From contig JAFMHL010000015.1 of NCBI GenBank assembly GCA_017854535.1, positions 1 through 64,000 on the forward strand: 64,000 nt of DNA, given 5' to 3'. A model generated the notes under the pieces. It did no database searches. It was given only the letters and a program-made list of their open reading frames with translations, and had not been told where the DNA came from. Below, one piece after another: positions 42,207 through 50,900 of the stretch (positions are counted from its first letter, which is position 1; each line of letters begins with the position of its first letter). This DNA is from Nitratireductor sp. GTDB lineage: Bacteria; Pseudomonadota; Alphaproteobacteria; Rhizobiales; Rhizobiaceae. The position numbers were made by a program, and so were the translations under genes.

Positions 42207-43534
42207 AAAAAATAGCGGTAATCGGATCGGGAATATCCGGCAATTCGGCAGCTTGGGCATTGGGGTCGTCTTTTGCTGTAACCCTTTTCGAATTGGAGAA
42301 CCGAACCGGCGGTCATTCCAATACAGTTACCATCGATTATGATGGACATCCTATTTCAGTCGACACCGGTTTTATCGTTTATAACGATCACAACTATCCG
42401 CTGCTGACCAGACTTTTTGATCATCTAAAGGTCGAAACAATTCCAAGCAATATGAGCTTCGGCGTGTCTTTGGACAATGGGAGTTTCGAATGGTCCGGCC
42501 AAGGTTTAAAGAGCATTTTTGCCCAACGCAGGAACTTTTTCTCTCCAAAGTTCTGGTTCATGCTTCGCGAAATTTTCGAATTCAATAGAATTTGCAAGGA
42601 AGATTTAAAGTCCGGTGCGCTTTGTAATTCTTCATTCGAAGAATATTTGGCCACTCGCAAATTTTCAGAGCGGTTGAGAGATGATTATCTCGTTCCTATG
42701 ACTGCTGCAATTTGGTCAACGCCACCTAAACGTATGCTGGAATTTCCTGCAGAAAGCTTGGTTCGTTTTCTCGATAACCATAGACTGATCCATAAAGCGT
42801 CAGAACGACCAAACTGGCGTACTGTAGCTGGCGGAAGCCGAAACTACGTCAATAAACTATTGGGCGACTTCAATGGCAAAATCGAAACGGGTAAGGGCGT
42901 AAAAAAAGTCGTAAAAACTGACGACGGTTTAGAGTTGATTTTGAATGATGGATCGCGTCGTGTGTTTGATCAGGTTGTCATCGCTACCCACACGGATCAG
43001 GCTTTGGCTATGTTGCATAGCCCGAACGCCGCTCAAAAAACGATATTAGGCACAATCGATTACAAACCAAATACAGTTTATCTTCATCGCGACGAAAAAC
43101 TGATGCCAAGGCGAAAAGCGGCTTGGTCTGCGTGGAACTATCTAGGCGCGCGCAATGGCCATGGACAACGCGATCTTTCCGTAACCTACTGGATGAACCG
43201 CCTTCAAAATATCAGCGATAAATATCCACTCTTTGTCAGCCTGAATCCTGAAAAAGCACCTGACCCCGAAAAAACGTTCCAAGTATTCAGCTATGATCAT
43301 CCCCAATTTGATCAAGCTGCTATATCCGCTCAATTGCGGCTTGGAGAAATTCAAGGCCAGGACGGCATATGGTTCTGCGGTGCTTGGACAAAATATGGGT
43401 TTCATGAGGATGGATTGGCTTCAGGCTTGGCAGTAGCGCGCGAGCTGGGCGCAGTAATCCCATTTGAGAAAGCTGCCAACGACGATGTTGATGTCGCTGT
43501 TGTAAACCCAGCGCCTTTGCAAGCCGCTGAATAA
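42203..43534 (+). CDS. FAD-dependent amine-oxidase-like protein (COG2907 type)
   Basis: 443 aa; MKKIAVIGSGISGNSAAWAL...LFELENRTGGHSNTVTIDYDGHPISVDTGFIVYNDHNYPLLTRLF; overlaps the phrB stop by 4 nt. Confidence 0.9.
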   Translation: MKKIAVIGSGISGNSAAWALGSSFAVTLFELENRTGGHSNTVTIDYDGHPISVDTGFIVYNDHNYPLLTRLFDHLKVETIPSNMSFGVSLDNGSFEWSGQGLKSIFAQRRNFFSPKFWFMLREIFEFNRICKEDLKSGALCNSSFEEYLATRKFSERLRDDYLVPMTAAIWSTPPKRMLEFPAESLVRFLDNHRLIHKASERPNWRTVAGGSRNYVNKLLGDFNGKIETGKGVKKVVKTDDGLELILNDGSRRVFDQVVIATHTDQALAMLHSPNAAQKTILGTIDYKPNTVYLHRDEKLMPRRKAAWSAWNYLGARNGHGQRDLSVTYWMNRLQNISDKYPLFVSLNPEKAPDPEKTFQVFSYDHPQFDQAAISAQLRLGEIQGQDGIWFCGAWTKYGFHEDGLASGLAVARELGAVIPFEKAANDDVDVAVVNPAPLQAAE

Positions 43535-43540
43535 TAACAG

Positions 43541-44410
43541 TTGACCTTTTTGCCTCGAAAATCGAAAATTTCAAGTATGGCTGATCCAGTTGCGCTCTAT
43601 AATGGAAAGGTAATGCATGCCCGCTTAAAGCCGGTCCTGCACCGTTTCACCTATAAGATGTCATCCATATTAATCGATATCGACCGATTGATTGACGCTG
43701 ATCAACAAAGCAGCTTGTTTTCAGTCGACAAAATGAACTTGGTCAGTTTTCAAACCAAAGATTTCGGGCCGAGGGATGGAACAAATCTTCGGTCTTACAT
43801 TGATAGACTTACAGAAAAAGCAGGATTGGCAAGAGCTGAAAGCGTGCATTTGCTATGCTATCCGCGCGTCCTTGGTTATGGTTTCAACCCTATTTCAGTC
43901 TATTTTTGCCGTGATAAATCTGAGGTTATCATTTGCGTCATTTATGAAGTTCGAAACACATTTGGTGAAATGCACACCTATGTACAGCCTGTTGCACCAG
44001 GTCAAAACAACGGCGCGAGTATTCGGCAGGAAGCGGACAAGGCGTTTTATGTGTCGCCTTTTCTAGACATGCAGATGCGATATCTCTTCAGAGTTAAGGG
44101 ACCGGATGAGGAAATTGCGCTTCGAATTTTGGAAAAAGACAAAGAAGGTCCGATCTTATCAGCAACTTATTATGGAAAAAGAGAGCTGGCAAATAGCGGC
44201 AGTTTTGTCAAAGCCGTGATGCAAACTTTAGGACTGACATGGAAAGTTACCGCCGGAATCCACTATGAAGCGTTAAAACTTTGGATAAAGGGATTGAAAA
44301 TCCGCCCCCGAATGGCCCATAATTTATCCCATAGTTTCCCCGACCACTTATCAATACGCGATCAAAGTGTAAAAAGTGCGGGAACCCAAGGAGGCAAGTT
44401 AAATGAATAA
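43541..44410 (+). CDS. DUF1365 family protein
   Basis: 289 aa; ALYNGKVMHARLKPVLHRFTYKM...LLCYPRVLGYGFNPISVYFCRD. Confidence 0.9.
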   Translation: MTFLPRKSKISSMADPVALYNGKVMHARLKPVLHRFTYKMSSILIDIDRLIDADQQSSLFSVDKMNLVSFQTKDFGPRDGTNLRSYIDRLTEKAGLARAESVHLLCYPRVLGYGFNPISVYFCRDKSEVIICVIYEVRNTFGEMHTYVQPVAPGQNNGASIRQEADKAFYVSPFLDMQMRYLFRVKGPDEEIALRILEKDKEGPILSATYYGKRELANSGSFVKAVMQTLGLTWKVTAGIHYEALKLWIKGLKIRPRMAHNLSHSFPDHLSIRDQSVKSAGTQGGKLNE

Positions 44411-45680
44411 TAATCAAATGACCGATTTGCACTTGGCAAAAAATATATCAAGTAACGATCTCCCTGTAGTGGTTACACAGGACAATGTGGGCGCAATTAC
44501 AAAAGCGCTGCCTATCCATGTTTCATCGGTTTTGAAGGCGCTGACTAAAATAAAAGTAGGCTCCCTCACCGCAACATTGCCCAATGGCAGTAGATACCGC
44601 GTGGAAGCAGACACTTCGGGCCCTGATGGGGATGTTACGTTGTACAATTGGAATTTGCCGAAACGCGCGCTGGTTTCAGGATCGATCGGCGTAGCAGAAA
44701 GCTATATGGACCGAGACTGGGATAGCAGTGATGTGACAACCTTTTTGGAACTGTTCATATCCAACTATGAACTGGGTGAAGAAATGACCTCACCAAATTT
44801 CATCCAAATAGCAATAGAGCGCCTACGTCACTGGATGAATACCAATTCCAAGCGCGGCTCGAAAAAGAACATTTCTGCTCACTACGACCTTGGGAACGAA
44901 TTTTACCGTTTGTGGCTTGATAAATCCATGACCTACTCGTCTGCGATCTACGAAAAGGAAACAAACTCGCTGGAGGCTGCACAACAGGCTAAATATCGTT
45001 CATTGGTGGATCGTATTAATATCTCCGCTGGCGATAAAGTCTTGGAAATTGGCTGTGGCTGGGGCGGATTTGCGGAATATGTGGCAAAAAACACTGATGC
45101 TCACCTTACTGGGCTTACCATAAGCCGCGAACAATTGGATTTCGCCCAAAAGCGTATTTTTGACGCTGGCCTCAATGAAAAGGTGGATCTGAAATTCCAG
45201 GATTATCGTGACGAACAAGGTGTTTACGACAAGATCGCTTCTATCGAAATGTTTGAAGCTGTCGGTGAAAAATACTGGCCATCTTATTTTGGAAAAATAC
45301 AAACATGTTTGAAATCCGGCGGCAAAGCAGGCCTACAGATTATCACCATCACGGATCGCAGTTTTGAGAAATATCGCTCGACACCCGACTTCATTCAAAA
45401 ATATGTATTTCCTGGAGGTATGTTGCCTTCTCCTTCCATTTTGAGCGGATTGGGTAAAAAAGCAGGTTTGATTGAAGATGCTCCCCGCATTTTCGGCAGG
45501 GATTACGCCAGAACGCTCGCTGAATGGCGCGTAACCTTCTGGAGCAAATGGGAACAAATACGAACCATGGGATTTGACGAACGTTTTAAACGCATGTGGG
45601 AATTTTACATGCATTATTGTGAAGCTGGGTTTAACGCTGGCAATATTGATGTGCGTCAGGTGTTTTACGAAAAACCGTAA
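44403..45680 (+). CDS. Cyclopropane-fatty-acyl-phospholipid synthase family SAM methyltransferase
   Basis: 425 aa; ISAHYDLGNEFYRLWLDKSMTYSSAIYE, VLEIGCGWGGFAEYVA, GLTISREQLDFAQKR. Confidence 0.93.
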   Translation: MNNNQMTDLHLAKNISSNDLPVVVTQDNVGAITKALPIHVSSVLKALTKIKVGSLTATLPNGSRYRVEADTSGPDGDVTLYNWNLPKRALVSGSIGVAESYMDRDWDSSDVTTFLELFISNYELGEEMTSPNFIQIAIERLRHWMNTNSKRGSKKNISAHYDLGNEFYRLWLDKSMTYSSAIYEKETNSLEAAQQAKYRSLVDRINISAGDKVLEIGCGWGGFAEYVAKNTDAHLTGLTISREQLDFAQKRIFDAGLNEKVDLKFQDYRDEQGVYDKIASIEMFEAVGEKYWPSYFGKIQTCLKSGGKAGLQIITITDRSFEKYRSTPDFIQKYVFPGGMLPSPSILSGLGKKAGLIEDAPRIFGRDYARTLAEWRVTFWSKWEQIRTMGFDERFKRMWEFYMHYCEAGFNAGNIDVRQVFYEKP

Positions 45681-45812
45681 GTTATATGGTTCCATGAGAC
45701 CATCAAATCGCCGTGAAAACCGATAAAGTAATATCTTGTTTTCAAACATATGTTTAAATACGATTTGCCCATCCAATGCCGATTCAACATTTCAACCAAA
45801 AAGGCTCATAGC

Positions 45813-46376
45813 ATGCGTTTCACCAATACTCTGGCAACCATCGCTATGATTACGCTTGCAGGCTGCACCAACACATCTCAGCGCACCAATGTGAACGTTG
45901 GATACTATAATGTTAAAGGCACCTCCTTTGAGCAACTTGATCGGCAAATTGCGCTTCATGGGCCAAATGTTAAAGGTGTTGGCAAAGCGGTCGCATCCAC
46001 AAGCGTCAGAATGATGCCCGATATCAGGTTCAAAACTGTTGGTGACGAATGCCGCGTTTCCTATTCTAGGATCAATGTAAAAGCTGATGTAATCTTGCCG
46101 CGCTTGAGCGACCGTAACAAAGCGGCAAAAGACCTACGCCCAGCATTTTCCAATATCGAGAGATACGCAAAATTGCATGAAGCGGTTCATGTAAAAATTG
46201 CCGACCGCTATGCGACGAAAGCTGAAAAGGCAATCGCAAATCTAAAGTCTGAAAAAAACTGCGCTATCCTTCAAGCGAAAGCTGTTTCGACCTTTGAGAC
46301 TATTATGAAAGAGCATAGAGCGAAGCAATTGCAGTTTGACGCAGACGAACAAAAGCGCTTTGCTCGTCAAACATAG
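45813..46376 (+). CDS. DUF922-like secreted Zn-protease-like lipoprotein
   Basis: MRFTNTLATIAMITLAGC lipobox; KLHEAVHVKIADRYA (HExxH). Confidence 0.75.
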   Translation: MRFTNTLATIAMITLAGCTNTSQRTNVNVGYYNVKGTSFEQLDRQIALHGPNVKGVGKAVASTSVRMMPDIRFKTVGDECRVSYSRINVKADVILPRLSDRNKAAKDLRPAFSNIERYAKLHEAVHVKIADRYATKAEKAIANLKSEKNCAILQAKAVSTFETIMKEHRAKQLQFDADEQKRFARQT

Positions 46377-46438
46377 TCGTCAATGATTTATTTATATCAA
46401 AGACTTGCAAAACTTTTCTAAAGTAAAAAATTAGCCGA

Positions 46439-46759
46439 TTATGCTTGGCGCTCTGGCACGCGAACGACAAGACCGTCCATTTCATCTGTCACTTTTACCT
46501 GACATGAAAGACGCGACCCTTCTTTTGCTTCATAAGCAAAATCGAGCATGTCCTCTTCCATGATATCAGGTTTGCCAACTTTTTCCTGCCAGTCGCTATC
46601 CACATAGACATGGCAAGTAGCGCAAGCACAAGCGCCACCGCACTCAGCCTCAATACCGGGCACAGAATTCTTAATTGCATTTTCCATAACAGTTGTGCCG
46701 ACAGCAGCGTCAACTACATGGCTTTTTCCGTCATGTGTTAGGTAAGTAATTTTTGGCAT
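46439..46759 (-). CDS. 2Fe-2S ferredoxin (adrenodoxin/FdxB type)
   Basis: 106 aa; [17 protein letters not shown]...[11 protein letters not shown]. Confidence 0.95.
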   Translation of the reverse strand: MPKITYLTHDGKSHVVDAAVGTTVMENAIKNSVPGIEAECGGACACATCHVYVDSDWQEKVGKPDIMEEDMLDFAYEAKEGSRLSCQVKVTDEMDGLVVRVPERQA

Positions 46760-46876
46760 ATGTAAGAAATCCCGGCAGAATGTATGACTGCCCTCGACTT
46801 AATGGATCAACCGACCAAGTCAAGGCCTAAGCCAGCGCCAGCGCAGCAAAAATGGGCTTGAGTCTATTTTAATAAA

Positions 46877-47230
46877 TCAATTCGCAAGGGAACGGATATA
46901 ATCGTTCACCCGCGTCAATTCGCGTTTCAACTGATCATACCCATTGTGGCGGTCATGCTCGACTTCTTCAGCCAATTCAGCAAGATCAAATGCGCCAATA
47001 CCCCTGGCCGCACCTTTCATCGAGTGAGCAGCGCGGATCCGCGTCTCAACATCGCTACAATCCATCATGTTCAAATACACTTGAGATTGGGTTAGAAAAA
47101 TCCCCAGCACTTCTCTTTCAAGATTGGCATCACCTTGCGTTTGGTTGCTAAGATGCACGAGATCTAAGGGTTTGGCGTGGCCACTGGCGCGGCTGGCATT
47201 AAAAACGTCTTGTTTCAAAGCCATTGGCAT
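46877..47230 (-). CDS. Stand-alone Hpt (histidine phosphotransfer) domain protein
   Basis: 117 aa; AAHSMKGAARGIGAFDLAELAEEVEH, the canonical Hpt His motif. Confidence 0.85.
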   Translation of the reverse strand: MPMALKQDVFNASRASGHAKPLDLVHLSNQTQGDANLEREVLGIFLTQSQVYLNMMDCSDVETRIRAAHSMKGAARGIGAFDLAELAEEVEHDRHNGYDQLKRELTRVNDYIRSLAN

Positions 47231-47313
47231 CGGCTCTCTCCTTTTATTGACGCTCCAACGGTCTCACAAGAGTATGAAAAACTGCTTAAAGCGTTCAAAT
47301 TCGGGATAATGCC

Positions 47314-47610
47314 TTATTTATTCAGGGTTTTGCGTCCAGCTTCAGTGAGCTTACAAACAAGCCAGTTCGGTTTTATCGGATTGTTAAACCAGGGCTCTGC
47401 CCAGCCCTTTTCCACACATGATCGAATGGTCGCCGGTTTAATTTCCTGACCGTTTTCATCAAACAATGGCAACTTCCCACCAGGTTGACTGGCCCCCATT
47501 TGCAAATATCGCAGCTGCGGCGGCGTCGGTTTTTCTAATGTTTTGGATCGCCCAACTGGCGTGTCTGCCTTGGCCATTGTGCCATCAACACTTTGATTTA
47601 TCTCAACCAT
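47314..47610 (-). CDS. Small conserved-looking hypothetical protein
   Basis: 98 aa; PTPPQLRYLQMGASQPGGKLPLFDENGQEIKPATIRSCVEKGWAEPWFNNPIKPNWLVCKLTEAGRKTL; coding-like composition, same strand as the Hpt gene. Confidence 0.7.
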   Translation of the reverse strand: MVEINQSVDGTMAKADTPVGRSKTLEKPTPPQLRYLQMGASQPGGKLPLFDENGQEIKPATIRSCVEKGWAEPWFNNPIKPNWLVCKLTEAGRKTLNK

Positions 47611-47696
47611 TTTAACTCCAAACAGATCTAAAGTGGCTACATCATACTACGTTTTTTTGTGCATATCTTAAAAATCAAAAACACAGTTAACTCTCT

Positions 47697-47712
47697 TAAC
47701 CTTATTTTAACT
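47697..47712 (+). promoter_or_regulatory. Candidate CtrA-binding site TTAA-CCTTATT-TTAAC
   Basis: Exact TTAA-N7-TTAAC match, with a third TTAAC half-site at 47688-47692, between divergent genes 47314..47610 (-) and 47983..52413 (+). Confidence 0.55.
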
Positions 47713-47982
47713 ATTCACTCTCTTCTAAGGCCATTTTGTTGTAGAATTAACGGTACTGTGCCAATACGTAACGTGTGGGGCAATATGATTGAAGATACCA
47801 TGCATGCGCATGGACGGCCAATTTTGGCGAAACAGGCAAAACCTGTGTTATCTTGAATCTATTCCTCAAACAGAGTGAAATTGGATGTAAATGATCGGCG
47901 GGTCATTGCGCAATGTGAGTTTAATTCGAGGATGTTGCATTTTTACTGAGTAGATTGTGACGAGAGTAAGTGAGTAACGATT

Positions 47983-50900
47983 ATGGCTGCCAAATCTAAA
48001 CCAACGATAGATGCCAAAGCGGCTGCTAAAGCGGTTGAAGATGCCCTTGATATCGAATTGACATTCGATGATCTCGTGGATCCTGATTTGTCTTCTATGA
48101 ACAATGAAGAAGTTTTCAACGAATTGGAGCGCAAACTTTCAGCCGCTGCAGCCGATTTGAAAGATACTGGCAACGAAAAACGCAAAAGCACAGACAGCGA
48201 TAACGACTCTTCTGACCGTCGCCAAAACACGAAGCGCCGGAAACAAGACCAGGCCATCAGCGACGCCGAATTCGAAGCGATGACCGCGAAAGACTTGGTT
48301 CCCGCTAATGATGACCGCCGTGATGCAGTGGCTGAACTCGTGTACAGCCTTCAGAAAAAGTCTTCCCGCTTGCCCTTATATTTGGCGGCTCTACTTTCGC
48401 TAATTTGGCTCACCACTGTTTGGTATTATGTGCGCAATATCGATCCTGCCGTATTAAATTTTACGAATGGTGTTGGACAAAAACTATTGAATGCGCGCAC
48501 TTATCTTTATCTCGGTGTAGCGTTCATTCCAGTTATGATGGTGTGGTCATTTGCTGCCATGTTGCGAAGGGCGCAGGAGATGCGTCAGGCAGCCAAATCC
48601 ATGACGGAAGCTGCTATCAGATTGATGCAGCCTGAGAGCATAGCGACAGATTCAATCAGCACCGTTGGACGCGCAATCCGGCGCGAAGTTGCCGCAATGG
48701 GTGATGGAGTTGAGCGTGCCCTCGCCCGCGCAGGTGAACTTGAAACCATGGTTCAAAGCGAAGTTCATAGCTTGCAACGCTCCTATTCTGACTCGGAAAT
48801 TCGTTTGCGCACCTTGCTGGCAGATTTGACCAATGAAAGAGAAAACGTTGTTGGCCATGCAGAAAAACTGCGCGCGTCCATCGCAGGGTCACATACTGGA
48901 CTTTCTGAAGAACTGGAGTCCGCTGGTTCGCGCATCCAAGGCGTAATTGACCAGGCAACCACTCAGCTTGCCTCTACTTTGTCAGAACGAGAGCAAGGCA
49001 TTCACGCAACGTTGAGCAATGCTGGACAAAACCTCGTATCACTTCTGACAAATTCAGGAACAGACATTGAGGGCAGGATTGCATCAGGCACAAAACAGCT
49101 TGAAGATACGTTATCAAATCGCACCCGCGATTTGAGCGATCAGATTTCCACAGCTGGTTCAGCTATCGCTAATTTGATGGATACCCAGTCCGCTAAAATG
49201 CAGGATACGGGCGATACGGTCGCACGCCAATTTGAAGATGCAATCGGCTTGCGAATTGCCGAATTCTCCTCAAGATTTGAAGCATCAAGCTCTGCGCTTC
49301 AACTTCAATTGGATGACCGCATCACAAACTTGGACAACACATTATCCACCAAAGGGGAAGCTTTCGTTCAAGCGCTCGGCAGCCGCACAGATGCACTTGA
49401 TAAAGTACTTGGTGATCGCACCGCCTATATCAGCGACACGTTGAAAGAGCGCCTAGCCAACTTCGGGCAGTCTATGACCAGCCATCTCGATTCAGTGAGT
49501 GAAAATCTGGATCAGCGTCAACAGTCTTTGGAAAAAACAACAGTTGCAATTGGCAACAGCATCGCAAATCGTTCTCTGCAATTGGAAGAAGGTTTGAAAA
49601 AACACCATGCTGATATTGCTGCATCGCTTCAAAATGGTCTTTCTGCTGTATCTTTGAAAGCCGAAGACATTCGCACCAGTCTTGATACACAAAATGCTGA
49701 GATGGTTAGCGGTCTTGACGAGAAGTCACAAAGCCTTGTTGGTCAATTGGATGAACGCCTACGTGCGTTGACAGCCAGCGTTGAAACCAATGCCAGCAGC
49801 CTCAAATCTCTAATGGAACAAAAAACGGCAAGCATTGCAGAAACACTGGGCGCTGGCTCTGAAATCCTTCTATCAGGATTAGATGCGCGGACCACCAACT
49901 TACGTTCAGACTTGGATAAACGCACAGGGGATTTGATGACAAATCTCACAGCGCAATCATCTAGTTTTGCTAGCACACTAGAATCGCGCGTTTCACAAAT
50001 TGAAGCTTCGATTACAGAAAAAAGCACATCCCTATTGTCTGGTCTAGAAAATCGTTCTGCTGATTTGGACGGGAAACTTGCAGCGCGTGCCTCAGAAATT
50101 GATTCAGCGGTAGCAACGCGAGCCGAAAACCTAGACACAACTCTACAGGGCCATAGCGAAACACTGGATAACAAACTGGCTGCCCATGCCGCCGCTATTG
50201 ATGCCACTGTTGCATCACGCTCCGAACTGCTGGAAACAAATCTTGAAATCCGCGCTCAGCAGCTTGATCAAGCGCTTGAAAGTCGAGCAACGCTGCTCGA
50301 CAAAGCCATGGAGACACGCGGCGGCATGTTTGCGTCCACATTTGCTGAATCGGTCAAACGGATTGCGGGCACATTTGATGAAAAATCGAATGCGCTTCTA
50401 GGCGGGATTGATGAACGGACCGGTAAGATCGGTGCAGAGATCGACCAGCGTTCCGATGGTTTTGCCGGTGATCTGGAAAGCAGAGCAGAAGCAATTGCCA
50501 ATGCCATGGCTGAAAAGTCTTCTAGCCTGCTAACCGCCCTTGAAGCTCAAAAATCCAGCCTCACGGATGGCATTGCAACAAAGGCCAACGAAATCGGCAC
50601 GATGATGGCATCCGGCGAAGCCAACCTGATTTCTGCCGTTGAATCGAAATATGGCCTGTTTTCGAAAATGCTTGCCGATAGGCAAAATGCGATTTCTATC
50701 GATCTTGACGCCAAAATTGAAAACACTGCTGGTTTGATTGATGAAAAAGCTGCTGCTATCTCGGAAATTCTTACCGAGCGCGCTGCGATCATTCAATCAA
50801 CATTGGGCGATGGCCTGACAACCAGCCAGAAAATGCTGGAAGAAAAAACCCGCGAATTCAATGAACTGCTCAGTGCTCGCTCGCTGGAGCTTTCTACCAT

